Positions 1-8,258 of a DNA stretch of 64,000 nt are shown here, piece by piece. The translations under genes and the position numbers were made by a program. Source of the DNA: CAYFRC01 sp050946115 (lineage in GTDB: Bacteria > Bacillota > Clostridia > Christensenellales > Aristaeellaceae); the NCBI GenBank assembly GCA_050946115.1, contig JBMNUF010000001.1:124001-188000 (forward strand). Reading direction: 5' to 3'. The first letter of the stretch is position 1. Every line of letters begins with the position of its first letter. Under the pieces are notes generated by a model. It saw only the letters and a program-made list of their open reading frames with translations, searched no databases and had not been told where the DNA came from.

Positions 1-1347
1 CTCATCACGTGGACCTCTTCGGACATCGAGAAAAAGCTGACCGTCATGATCAGCGCCGGGCAGGATTGCGGCATCATCGGCTTCGGCTCGCAGACCAAGC
101 TCGACTACGTCGTTCAGTCGCAGCGCGGCGCCTACTATCCGCTGAACGATCTCCTGGAGAGCTACGGCGCGGAGACCAAGGCCCTGTTCCCGGATCCCAT
201 CTGGGAGGGCATGAAGGTCGGCGGCAACATCTACGGCATTCCGTCCAAGAAGGACAACGGCTATTTCATCTCGCTGATTTATAACGACACCATGCTGCAG
301 GAGCTCGTGAGCAACGGCCTTTTGGACGCCAACGCCATCGAGAACGCGAACTACAGCAATTTCCGCGACTTGGAAGAGCTCGCCCTCGCCGTCAAAGCGG
401 GGCGCGACCAGCTGCATCCCGAGTGGGCGGAATATCCCGTATTCTGGGACAACGCCCGCATTTACCCCTACAACTTCGCGTTTGAGACCTTCCTGAACGA
501 CTCCTACGTCGCCGTATGCGACATCGACGCGTTCGACCAGATCGCGGGCTACGACGAGACACAGGTCGTGAACTTCTACGCCACCGACGAATTCCGTGAA
601 TACTGCATCCAGAAGCAGCGCATGGTCGAGGAAGGCATCTATCTGTACGACTACACCGACAGAAGAGAGCTGCAGTACGACGGCGGCGTGTTCGGCTGGA
701 CCGGCTGGGGCTATTGCTACATGGAAGAGCACATGTTCGGCGAGAACTTCACCACCAAGATGCAGATGTCCAATACCATCTGGACGGAGACCAACAATTA
801 CTATTCCGCCGGCACCGCCATCTCCTCGCAGTGTGCGGATCCCGAGCGCGCGATGATGATCCTGAACCTCATCAACACCGACAGCGAGTTTGCCACCATG
901 ATGCGCTTCGGCGTCGAGGGCACGCACTACACCTTTGACGACGAGGGCAAGATGCACTTCACCGAGCGCAACGCCACCCCCGGAAGCCGCGGCTACTACA
1001 ACTGGTACATGGCGCCCGTGGGCAACCTGCTCATCGTCAAGGCGCCCGAGACGCTGACCGGGCCCGACAACATCATGATGACGAACATGCAGCACTATAA
1101 CGACGTGTGCGTCGTCCCGGCGCACTTCGGCTTCGGCCTCGACACCGCGCCGATCGCCAACGAGATCGCCGCCTGCACGAACATCATCGCCGAGTATGAA
1201 CCCGACCTGATCCGCGGCCAGGTGGACAGCGCGGATGAAGTAAACGCGCTCATCGACGAATTCGTCGCGAAGCTCCAGGCCAACGGCGCCGATCAGATCG
1301 TCGCCGAGGTACAGGCGCAGATCGACGCGTGGGTTGCCGCGAAGTAA
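1..1347 (+). CDS. ABC transporter sugar-binding lipoprotein, C-terminal part (DUF3502 type), 5' end outside window
   Basis: Reading frame 1 is open from the first base, so the gene begins upstream and the signal/lipobox region is missing. The visible 448 residues look like a family 1 extracellular solute-binding protein: aromatic-rich mixed alpha/beta sequence (FGWTGWGYCYMEEHMFGENF) and an end matching the DUF3502 domain (NEIAACTNIIAEYEPDLIRG, then a charged helix ending AQIDAWVAAK). Proteins of this group are usually lipoproteins that feed oligosaccharides or sugar derivatives to a two-permease ABC importer, whose genes would lie upstream. The sugar kinase and SIS genes that follow fit an imported sugar or amino sugar. 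The substrate cannot be read from the sequence. Confidence 0.85.
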   Translation, partial: LITWTSSDIEKKLTVMISAGQDCGIIGFGSQTKLDYVVQSQRGAYYPLNDLLESYGAETKALFPDPIWEGMKVGGNIYGIPSKKDNGYFISLIYNDTMLQELVSNGLLDANAIENANYSNFRDLEELALAVKAGRDQLHPEWAEYPVFWDNARIYPYNFAFETFLNDSYVAVCDIDAFDQIAGYDETQVVNFYATDEFREYCIQKQRMVEEGIYLYDYTDRRELQYDGGVFGWTGWGYCYMEEHMFGENFTTKMQMSNTIWTETNNYYSAGTAISSQCADPERAMMILNLINTDSEFATMMRFGVEGTHYTFDDEGKMHFTERNATPGSRGYYNWYMAPVGNLLIVKAPETLTGPDNIMMTNMQHYNDVCVVPAHFGFGLDTAPIANEIAACTNIIAEYEPDLIRGQVDSADEVNALIDEFVAKLQANGADQIVAEVQAQIDAWVAAK

Positions 1348-1386
1348 TCTCCATACGACTTAGACCATCTTTCTGATTCGTCAGCA

Positions 1387-1437
1387 AACTGCGACTCGTC
1401 CGTGCGCGGACGAGCCGCAGTTATGAGAAGCTTTTTT
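1387..1437 (+). terminator. Strong intercistronic hairpin after the binding-protein gene
   Basis: AACTGCG-A-CTCGTCCG at 1387-1402 pairs with CGGACGAG-C-CGCAGTT at 1407-1422, giving 15 base pairs, one A/C mismatch and a 4-base loop. A run of six T lies at 1432-1437, nine bases after the stem, so this is not a textbook intrinsic terminator. It may be a weak terminator or a 3'-end stabiliser that sets higher expression of the binding protein than of the kinase downstream, as is common in sugar ABC operons. Confidence 0.6.
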
Positions 1438-1451
1438 ATGAGGACATAGAC

Positions 1452-2432
1452 ATGACAACATTTCTATCGATAGACGGCGGCGGCTCGAAATGCGCCTGTG
1501 TCCTGTACGATAGCAATATGCGCCTGTTGGGCGCCGGCAGGAGCGGCGGCACGAACACCACGCAAAACCCGCCCTCCGTCGTCCGCGCGAACATCGCCAA
1601 GAGCTTGGACGAAGCGCTCAAAGCCGCCGCGCCTTCCGAGGTCGAGGCGTTTTATTACAGCATTGTCGGCCCCGCCGACGTCCTCATGGAGGAAGTGCAA
1701 AAGCGCGTGCGCGTAAAGCACGTCTTTCCTATGAGCGAACCTGTCGCGGGGCTGTACGCGGGCTCGCTCTCCGACAGCGGGATTCTCGCGCAGGCGGGCA
1801 CGGGCTCGGACATCTTCTGGGTTCGGAACGGGGACCGCGATTTTGCGTACGGAAATCGCACGGTCGTCGGCTCCTGGGGGCCGATCTTGGGAGATCAGGG
1901 CAGCGGCACGTGGATGGGGCGCATGGCGCTGTTGGAATTCGTCAAGGCCAGCGAGGGCTGGGGCGAAAAGACGCTGCTTTCGGACCTGATCCGCGAGGAA
2001 TTCGGTCTGAAAAACGATTACGATCTCGTCACCGTCATCCATTCGGATCCCGCGCCGTTCCGAAAGGTCGCCTCGGTGACGCATTTAATCGGAAAAGCCG
2101 CGAATATGGGCGACGGATTTGCGAAGAAAATTCTATGCGACGCGGGCGAGGTACTTGCGCGGCAAGCGCAGTGCCTGATCGAGCGCAATGCCATCCCCGA
2201 AGACGAGCGCATCGTGACGTGCAGCGGCGGCGCGTGGAACGCGCACGTATTGATGTTTGAGAGTTTTACGGCGCATCTCACAAAGAGATTTCCCGAAGTG
2301 GTCGTCAAAAAGCCGCTGTTCGACTGCGCAATGGCGGGGCCCGTGCGCATCCTCCTCGAAAGAGGGCTTTCCAAGAAAGAAACGGAAGCGGTCATCAGAG
2401 CGCGTTTCCCGAATTACTGTATCAGGTGGTGA
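1452..2432 (+). CDS. BadF/BadG/BcrA/BcrD-type ATPase, N-acetylglucosamine-kinase-like
   Basis: 326 residues. It starts with an ASKHA phosphate-1 loop (FLSIDGGGSKCACVLYD), followed by a phosphate-2 region (ILAQAGTGSD, about residues 113-122), the family motif GPILGDQGSGTWMG (about 142-155) carrying the likely catalytic Asp, and a C-terminal adenosine motif (CSGGAWN, about 257-263). This is the BadF/BcrA fold used by N-acetylglucosamine kinases. Length and order are normal for a sugar kinase, and the 4Fe-4S cysteines of the benzoyl-CoA-reductase activators are absent. It follows the sugar-binding protein and ends 7 bases before the first SIS gene. Inference: it phosphorylates the imported sugar, perhaps an amino sugar. 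Confidence 0.8.
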   Translation: MTTFLSIDGGGSKCACVLYDSNMRLLGAGRSGGTNTTQNPPSVVRANIAKSLDEALKAAAPSEVEAFYYSIVGPADVLMEEVQKRVRVKHVFPMSEPVAGLYAGSLSDSGILAQAGTGSDIFWVRNGDRDFAYGNRTVVGSWGPILGDQGSGTWMGRMALLEFVKASEGWGEKTLLSDLIREEFGLKNDYDLVTVIHSDPAPFRKVASVTHLIGKAANMGDGFAKKILCDAGEVLARQAQCLIERNAIPEDERIVTCSGGAWNAHVLMFESFTAHLTKRFPEVVVKKPLFDCAMAGPVRILLERGLSKKETEAVIRARFPNYCIRW

Positions 2433-2439
2433 AGATATC

Positions 2440-3189
2440 ATGGATGCCATCAAGGCGTATCTGGACAATATCAGGCGCATTTTGGACGATGTCGAACGCG
2501 AAGAAAAATCGGCGCTGCACGAGGGCGCGCTCCTCATGCGAGACGCGGTGCTCGGCGGACACAATCTGTTCGCCTTTGGCTGCTCCCACGCGGGGCTCTT
2601 GGCGCTCGAACTATATTACCGAACCGGCGGCATGGCGGTCATCAACCCGATCAAGGCGCCCGGTCTCAATCTGGATGTGGACCCCGCGACGATGACCAGC
2701 CAGATCGAGCGCCTCGGCGAATACGGGAACATCATCGTGGACCACCAGCCGATCGGGCGGGGCGATGTCGTCATCATCCACTCCGTGTCGGGCAGAAACA
2801 CCGTTACCGTGGATGTGGCGCTGCGCGCGCGGGAAAAGGGCGCGAAGATCATCGCGCTCACGAGCATGGCGTACAGCAAATCCGTTTCCTCCCGCCATCC
2901 CTCGGGCAAGCGGTTGTTCGAGGTTGCGGATGTGGTGCTGGACAACCACGGCTGCATCGGGGACGGCTCCATCGAGATTCCCCCGCTCGCGGAAAAGGTC
3001 GGCCCGACCTCTACCGCCGTCGGCGCCGCGATGCTCAACGCGATGATGACGCAGGCGGTTTCCCTGATCGTCGAAGCGGGCTCGACCGCACCCATCTTCA
3101 TGTCTGCAAACGTGGAGGGCGGAGACGAGCACAACAAGGCCATGCTCGCCCAATACAGGGATCGCATATTCTACATGGGGCACGCATAA
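2440..3189 (+). CDS. SIS-domain sugar-phosphate protein (first of two)
   Basis: 249 residues. ATG 2440 lies 7 bases after the kinase stop with GGTGG-type pairing upstream; the frame is open further upstream but only through shadow sequence. It shows the SIS (sugar isomerase) pattern: FGCSHAGLLALELYYRTGG around residues 46-64, then the second-strand motif DVVIIHSVSGRNTVTVDVAL around 108-127, which is the Ser-rich phosphosugar loop. The Gly/Ser-rich C-terminus (MSANVEGGDEHN) is shared with the next gene. SIS proteins bind or isomerise phosphosugars such as GlcNAc-6-P or MurNAc-6-P; this group is annotated 'sugar isomerase domain-containing protein' (from memory). Tandem SIS paralogues suggest a heteromer. 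Confidence 0.85.
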   Translation: MDAIKAYLDNIRRILDDVEREEKSALHEGALLMRDAVLGGHNLFAFGCSHAGLLALELYYRTGGMAVINPIKAPGLNLDVDPATMTSQIERLGEYGNIIVDHQPIGRGDVVIIHSVSGRNTVTVDVALRAREKGAKIIALTSMAYSKSVSSRHPSGKRLFEVADVVLDNHGCIGDGSIEIPPLAEKVGPTSTAVGAAMLNAMMTQAVSLIVEAGSTAPIFMSANVEGGDEHNKAMLAQYRDRIFYMGHA

Positions 3190-3207
3190 CGACAGGAGGC
3201 GTTTGAA

Positions 3208-3942
3208 ATGGAACTGTACGAGAGATACTGGGAGGCCATAGACGCGCTGTTTCAAAAGGTACGCGACACGCAGCGCGAGAACATCGTCGCCGCTGGCAAG
3301 ATGATCGCCGATTCCGTCGAACAGGGCGGCTGCATCCACCTCAGCAAGATCTGCCACATGATCGAGTACGACCTGATCTATCGGGGTGGCGGCCCTATCT
3401 TCTATAAGCATTTCGATTACAAGCTCGATGTGGACAACACCGCGCGCAAGCGCGACCGCAGCGATCTGGATACGAACATGGAGGGACTCGGCGCGTATGC
3501 CTTGAAGGCGTCAAACGTCCGCCCGGGCGATGTGTTGGTCGTCGGCTCCGTTTCCGGCAGGACCGCAAACGTGGTGGATTTGGCGTATGAGGCGAAGAAG
3601 ATGGGCGTGAAGGTGATCGCCATGTCGTCCATGGAGTACGCGAGGGCGGTGGAGCCCGTCCACTCCTCCGGCAAAAAGCTGTACGAGATCGTCGATCTCA
3701 CGCTGGACAACTGCGCGCCCGCCGCCGAGGCGATGATGGACGTCGAGGGGATCGAGGCGAAGTTCGCCGCAGCTTCCGGCATCGCGTCGGATTACATCCT
3801 CTGGAGCGTCACCTCCGTCGCGGTGGAGGAGCTCCTGCGCCGCGGCAAGACGCCCGGCATCCTCAAGAGCGCCAATTTCCCCGGCGGAAACGACTATAAC
3901 AAGTCCGTCGTCGAGCCGAATTACGAAAAGTACGGCTATTGA
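3208..3942 (+). CDS. SIS-domain sugar-phosphate protein (second of two)
   Basis: 244 residues, ATG 3208 preceded by ACAGGAGG. It is a diverged paralogue of the preceding protein: N-terminal helix, IHLSKICHMIEYDLIYRGGG where the first has the FGCSHAG loop, then DVLVVGSVSGRTANVVDLAY as the phosphosugar-binding Ser loop, MSSMEYARAV, and the shared ending SANFPGGNDYN. The first SIS loop is degenerate (GCIHLS in place of FGCSHAG), so the two proteins may have different roles, one catalytic and one structural or regulatory. The 18-base gap indicates co-transcription with the kinase. Confidence 0.85.
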   Translation: MELYERYWEAIDALFQKVRDTQRENIVAAGKMIADSVEQGGCIHLSKICHMIEYDLIYRGGGPIFYKHFDYKLDVDNTARKRDRSDLDTNMEGLGAYALKASNVRPGDVLVVGSVSGRTANVVDLAYEAKKMGVKVIAMSSMEYARAVEPVHSSGKKLYEIVDLTLDNCAPAAEAMMDVEGIEAKFAAASGIASDYILWSVTSVAVEELLRRGKTPGILKSANFPGGNDYNKSVVEPNYEKYGY

Positions 3943-3966
3943 CGCGGACACTGCGAGGTGGCACGA

Positions 3967-5967
3967 ATGACAACCCTGACAGTCGGAAAATATACCATGC
4001 CCTCCGCCTCCTTGGGACCCGACAATCCGCTGCCCGACATCCAAAAGAACGCGGATGCGCACGCGAACATCGAAGTGGATACCGAAACCATCTCTGCGGA
4101 GGAGTCGCGCTACATGGGCTGGGGAAGGGTGAACGGCATCCTCCCATATACCATCCGCAACAACTACGATCGGAAGAAAAAGCCGCGCGAATGGAAATCC
4201 GTCGTGCTCGAAAACGACTTTCTCAAGGCCGTATTTTTGCCGGAGCTCGGCGCGAGGCTTTGGTCTCTGATCGACAAGGAGACCGGGCGCGAGCTTCTGC
4301 ACTGCAATCCGGTGTTTCAGCCGTGCAATCTCGCGCTGCGCAACGCATGGATCTCCGGCGGCGTCGAGTGGAACCTCGGCATCATCGGGCATACGCCGTT
4401 TACGGTGGATTCCCTGTATGCGGAGACATTCGCGCTCAAGGACGGCACACCCGCCGTGCGCTTTTATCAGTATGAGCGCGTGCGCCGCCTCGTCTATCGG
4501 ATCGAGGCGTTCCTCCCGGAGAGATACAAACACCTGCTCGTGCGCGTTCGGATCGACAACACGGGCTCTGCGCCCACCGCCGTCTATTGGTGGAGCAATA
4601 TGGCGGTCGATGAAGACGAAAACGTCCGCGTGATCGTCCCCGCCGACAAGGCGTATCGGTTCGGATACGGCAAAAAGCTCACCAAAATCCCCTTCCCTTA
4701 CGCGGAATCGTTCGACGGCAGCCGCACCATGGAGATTCCCCACGCGCTGGACTATTTCTTCGACATCCCCGACGGCTGCCGCCGCTGGATCGCCGCGATC
4801 GACAGAGAGGGCTTCGGCTTCTGCCAAACCTCCACCGACCGCCTGCTCGGCAGAAAGCTGTTCGTGTGGGGCATGGGCACGGGCGGCAGAAACTGGCAGG
4901 AGTTCCTGAGCCGAAAGGGCAGCAAGTATATCGAGATTCAGGCAGGAATCGCGCACACGCAGTTGGAGCACCTGCCGATGGCGGGCTCTGAAACGATTAG
5001 CTGGATGGAGGCATACGGCGCGATCCGCGCCGACGGCGAGACCGTACACGCCAAGGACTACGGCGCCGCATCGCGAAACGTCGCCTCTTCCTTGGAGGCA
5101 CTGTATCCCGAAGCGCGCATGAACGCGGATTTCGAAAAATACGCCGCCGAACTCGATAGCCGCAGCGGCAAATGGGTACACTCTGCCGACGGCTGGGCGG
5201 CGCTCGAACAGGCGCTCCTGGGCGATGCCTTTTGCACATACGGCCTTCGCTTTCCGAAAAGCCGCATGCGGGGCGCGGAGAAGGAATGGCTGCAGCTTTT
5301 GGAGGACGGCGCATTGCCGTGCCCGAATGTATCGCAATCGCCTAAGGGCTACCAGATTTCCGATGCGTGGCTCGACCTGCTGAACCGCTCCATCGAAAGC
5401 GGCAAGGGCGACCACTGGTACAGCGCCTATCAAAAGGGCGTGATGCTCGCCTATCGCAACGACGCGGAAGGCGCAAGAAGCGCATTTATGCAGTCGCTCG
5501 CGCATGAAAAATCGCCCTGGGCGCTCAGGTGCCTCGCGGTTTTGGACAAGCAGCAGGGCGACATCGCCTCGGCGGCGGAGCGCATGCTGGAGGCGGTGCA
5601 CATGTCCCGCCAGCGCAACCTCGTACAGGAGGCGCTAAAGACGCTGAACGAAGCAGGGCGATACGAGGACACCTTAACTGTTATGAAGAGTCTCTCCCCC
5701 TCGCTCAAGCGCATCGGCCGCATCCGCTATGCGGCGATTTACGCGCTCGTCGAAACGGATCGCCTTTCCGAAGCCGAAAAGCTGCTGATGGGCGAAATCG
5801 AACTGACGGACGTAAGGGAAGGCGAAATCTCGCTGACGGACACATGGTTCCGCCTGCAGGCCAAAAAGCGCGCAAAGGAGCGCGGCATCGACCTTTCGGA
5901 TGCCCTGCTCGAGGAAGTCCACGCAACCTGCACGCCGCCGAAACACCTCGATTTCCGGATGCGGTAA
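3967..5967 (+). CDS. DUF5107 protein with C-terminal TPR-like helices
   Basis: 666 residues. ATG 3967 is preferred because GCGAGG at 3953-3958 sits 8 bases upstream; a GTG at 3958 overlaps that site. The first ~380 residues form a beta-sandwich typical of DUF5107/aldose-epimerase-like proteins (FLPELGARLWSL, ISGGVEWNLGIIGH, VYWWSNMAVDEDENVRVIVP, GMGTGGRNWQEFLS). The remainder is helical and TPR-like (KGVMLAYRNDAEGARSAFMQ, WALRCLAVLDKQQGDIASAA). DUF5107 proteins recur in bacterial glycan-degradation loci; the fold suggests sugar mutarotation or binding, but I know of no proven reaction. No signal peptide is seen, so it is probably cytoplasmic. Confidence 0.8.
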   Translation: MTTLTVGKYTMPSASLGPDNPLPDIQKNADAHANIEVDTETISAEESRYMGWGRVNGILPYTIRNNYDRKKKPREWKSVVLENDFLKAVFLPELGARLWSLIDKETGRELLHCNPVFQPCNLALRNAWISGGVEWNLGIIGHTPFTVDSLYAETFALKDGTPAVRFYQYERVRRLVYRIEAFLPERYKHLLVRVRIDNTGSAPTAVYWWSNMAVDEDENVRVIVPADKAYRFGYGKKLTKIPFPYAESFDGSRTMEIPHALDYFFDIPDGCRRWIAAIDREGFGFCQTSTDRLLGRKLFVWGMGTGGRNWQEFLSRKGSKYIEIQAGIAHTQLEHLPMAGSETISWMEAYGAIRADGETVHAKDYGAASRNVASSLEALYPEARMNADFEKYAAELDSRSGKWVHSADGWAALEQALLGDAFCTYGLRFPKSRMRGAEKEWLQLLEDGALPCPNVSQSPKGYQISDAWLDLLNRSIESGKGDHWYSAYQKGVMLAYRNDAEGARSAFMQSLAHEKSPWALRCLAVLDKQQGDIASAAERMLEAVHMSRQRNLVQEALKTLNEAGRYEDTLTVMKSLSPSLKRIGRIRYAAIYALVETDRLSEAEKLLMGEIELTDVREGEISLTDTWFRLQAKKRAKERGIDLSDALLEEVHATCTPPKHLDFRMR

Positions 5968-5977
5968 GCATCCGTTC

Positions 5978-6001
5978 GGGGCGCCGCTTTCGCGGCGCCC
6001 C
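5978..6001 (+). terminator. GC hairpin between DUF5107 gene and URO-D gene
   Basis: GGGGCGCCGC (5978-5987), loop TTTC, GCGGCGCCCC (5992-6001): a perfect 10-bp stem. No T run follows, so it may be an mRNA-processing or stabilising element rather than a true terminator. Confidence 0.5.
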
Positions 6002-6043
6002 CCCGCGGTGTGTTTACTCGGGCGAATGAAAGGGGGGATTTCT

Positions 6044-7102
6044 ATGACGACCCACGAACGGTTCACAAGGATGTATGCCCATCGGGAGGCGGATCGCGTC
6101 CCGATCCTCGACAGCCCGTGGAAGGAGACTGTCGACCGCTGGTGCGCGGAGGGCATGCCCACGAGGGATTACGTATCCTATTTCGATTTGGACAAGGTAG
6201 CGACGATCGGCGTCGACAACTCCCCGCGGTACGAGGCGAAGGTTCTCGAGGAAACGGACGAGTACGTCATCTATACGACATCCTGGGGCGCGACGCTCAA
6301 AAGCTGGAAAAAGCACGGCTCCACGCCGGAGTTTTTGGATTTCACGATCACGGATGCGGAAAAGTGGCTCGACGCGAAGCAACGCATGCAATTCGACGAA
6401 AGCCGCATCCCGTGGGACACGCTGAAGCGGGAGTACGACCGCTGGAGGGCGGAAGGGTATTGGATCATCGGCGGATTCTGGTTCGGGTTCGATGTCACCC
6501 ACAGCTGGGCGGTCGGCACGGAGCGTTTCCTCGTCGCCATGCTGGAAGAACCCGAATGGTGCGCGGACATCTACGATACCTACCTGAATCTCGACATCCA
6601 GCTGTTTGACCGCATTTGGGATGCAGGCTACCATTTCGACGAGGTCCACTGGCCCAACGACATGGGCTATAAGCACGCGCAGTTCTTCTCGATGCGGACC
6701 TTCCGCGCGCTCGACAAGCCGCGCATCGAAAAGGCGATACGATGGGCGCATAACCACGGCATCAAGGCGCGTTTGCACTCCTGCGGCGACGTCAATCCGT
6801 TCGTTCCGGAGCTGATCGAGATAGGTCTCGACGGGTTGAACCCCTTGGAGGTAAAAGCGGGCATGGACCCCGTGGCGCTGAAAAAGCAATACGGCGACAG
6901 ACTCCTCTTCCACGGCGGAATCAACGCGGTGCTTTGGGACAAGCCTGATCAGATCAAGGCGGAGATCGAGCGCGTCGTGCCGGTGATGAAGGAAAACGGC
7001 GGCTATATCTTCGCATCGGACCATTCGATCCCCGAAAACATCTCCCTCGAGGATTTCCGCGGCGTACTCGCGGCGGTAAAGAGGGTCGGGCGGTATACAT
7101 GA
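6044..7102 (+). CDS. URO-D-fold protein, corrinoid methyltransferase-like (copy 1)
   Basis: 352 residues. ATG 6044 follows AAGGGGGG. The start MTTHERFTRMYAHREADRVP is the characteristic URO-D/MtaA opening (helix ending DRVP). The barrel shows WFGFDVTHSWAVGTERFLVA, DEVHWPNDMGYK, ARLHSCGDVNPF (His-x-Cys-Gly, the zinc-site motif of MtaA-type methyltransferases), LNPLEVKAGMD and a late YIFASDHSIP. True HemE has an N-terminal arginine motif for uroporphyrin that I do not see, and no haem genes are near. These proteins commonly accompany sugar loci in Clostridia; methyl transfer or another zinc-dependent reaction is inferred, and the substrate is unknown. Confidence 0.82.
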   Translation: MTTHERFTRMYAHREADRVPILDSPWKETVDRWCAEGMPTRDYVSYFDLDKVATIGVDNSPRYEAKVLEETDEYVIYTTSWGATLKSWKKHGSTPEFLDFTITDAEKWLDAKQRMQFDESRIPWDTLKREYDRWRAEGYWIIGGFWFGFDVTHSWAVGTERFLVAMLEEPEWCADIYDTYLNLDIQLFDRIWDAGYHFDEVHWPNDMGYKHAQFFSMRTFRALDKPRIEKAIRWAHNHGIKARLHSCGDVNPFVPELIEIGLDGLNPLEVKAGMDPVALKKQYGDRLLFHGGINAVLWDKPDQIKAEIERVVPVMKENGGYIFASDHSIPENISLEDFRGVLAAVKRVGRYT

Positions 7103-7118
7103 TATGAAGGAGAAGCGT

Positions 7119-8048
7119 ATGACACCGAAGCAGCGTTTTTTGACGGCATTGGACAGGGGCATTCCGGATCGCGTTCCGACGTTTGAACTGGAATTTCAGT
7201 TGACTCCCGAGCTTCTTGGCAAGGAGATGCTGTGCGAGGATGATTTGAAGGGCAAAACCGCTTCCGAAGCGGAGACCTTGCTGCGCGAGAATGCAAAGCT
7301 CCTGATCGAGGTATATACCCGGCTCGAGCACGACGCGATCTGCATTCAGTACCTCTCCAAAGAACACATCGCGATGACCGCAAAGTACATCCATGAGTAT
7401 TCCGGCGACACCTTCGCGCTCTTCTGCCACGGCGACGGGACGCTCGCCATCCCCGACGGCGACGGGCTATACGAGCTCTCCTACGCGATGTACGAAGACC
7501 CGGAAGGTCTGCACGAAAAGTGTCGCAAGATGGCGGATACGGCGATCGCAAACAACGCCTATCTTTTGGACAACGGCTTGGACGGCTTCATCCTTTGCTC
7601 GGACTACTGCTTCAATCAGGGGCCGTTCATGTCGCCGAAGCAGTTCTCGCAATTCGTCACGCCGTATCTCAGGGACATCATCGCCTCGATTCGGGCAAAG
7701 GGCGGCTACGCGATCAAGCATACGGACGGCAACATCATGCCGATTTTGGATCAGCTCGTCTCCTGCAATCCGCACGCGCTGCACTCCATCGATCCCATGG
7801 CGGGCGTGGACATCCGCATCGTAAAGGAAATGGTCGGGGACAAGGTGGCGCTGTGCGGCAACGTCCATTGCGCCGCCATGCAGACGGGCACGGAGCAGGA
7901 CGTGATCGATTCCGCCGAATACTGCTTAAAACACGCAAAGCCGGGCGGTGGCTACATCTACTGCACGAGCAACATCCCCTTTCGCGGGCTCCCGCTCGAG
8001 CGCTACCTTTTGGTATTGGATGTTTGGAAGAAGCACAGGGACTATTGA
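7119..8048 (+). CDS. URO-D-fold protein (copy 2)
   Basis: 309 residues. ATG 7119 is chosen because AAGGAG at 7107-7112 lies at the right distance; an in-frame ATG at 7104 overlaps that ribosome site. It opens MTPKQRFLTALDRGIPDRVP, the same family start. Later motifs are ILCSDYCFNQGPFMSP, AIKHTDGNIMPILDQL (His-Thr-Asp-Gly in place of His-x-Cys-Gly), LHSIDPMAGVD, LCGNVHCAAM and GGYIYCTSNIPFRGLP. With the zinc-site Cys of copy 1 replaced, the two adjacent URO-D proteins are unlikely to be redundant. The 16-base gap to copy 1 suggests one transcript; it is the last gene before the AT-rich island. Confidence 0.82.
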   Translation: MTPKQRFLTALDRGIPDRVPTFELEFQLTPELLGKEMLCEDDLKGKTASEAETLLRENAKLLIEVYTRLEHDAICIQYLSKEHIAMTAKYIHEYSGDTFALFCHGDGTLAIPDGDGLYELSYAMYEDPEGLHEKCRKMADTAIANNAYLLDNGLDGFILCSDYCFNQGPFMSPKQFSQFVTPYLRDIIASIRAKGGYAIKHTDGNIMPILDQLVSCNPHALHSIDPMAGVDIRIVKEMVGDKVALCGNVHCAAMQTGTEQDVIDSAEYCLKHAKPGGGYIYCTSNIPFRGLPLERYLLVLDVWKKHRDY

Positions 8049-8136
8049 CGGTTCCGGCGTATCGTTCTCCTTGGTGCGCGGAATGCGGCACTTCGCCGGA
8101 GAACATATCCCATTCGGACGGTCATGAAATTTTCAA

Positions 8137-8194
8137 GGAACAGGTGTCTGTACGGATATAGTTTAGCGAAAAAAATCCCTGTTCCCGTATATCC
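8137..8194 (+). other. Interleaved inverted repeats (possible pseudoknot) upstream of XRE remnant
   Basis: GGAACAGG (8137-8144) pairs with CCTGTTCC (8178-8185), and GGATATA (8154-8160) pairs with TATATCC (8188-8194). The order a-b-a'-b' is that of an H-type pseudoknot, with an A-rich stretch between. It lies 65 bases before the XRE start. It may be regulatory RNA or an operator pair; two short complementary pairs can also arise by chance. Confidence 0.3.
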
Positions 8195-8258
8195 AAAAGG
8201 ACGGAAAAGCCCTCGAAAATCTGAAATTCCCATGCTTAGAGACAGGAGGATTGTGGTT

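Noticed and set aside
3511..5601. A 696-codon open frame on the minus strand opposite the SIS and DUF5107 genes
   Set aside because: GC-rich shadow of the plus-strand genes: Arg/His/Ala-rich translation, no domain, no ribosome site, while the plus frames are clear families.
6044..8048. hemE (uroporphyrinogen decarboxylase of haem synthesis)
   Set aside because: The uroporphyrin-binding arginine motif near the N-terminus of HemE is not seen, zinc-type motifs appear instead, and no other haem genes are near.
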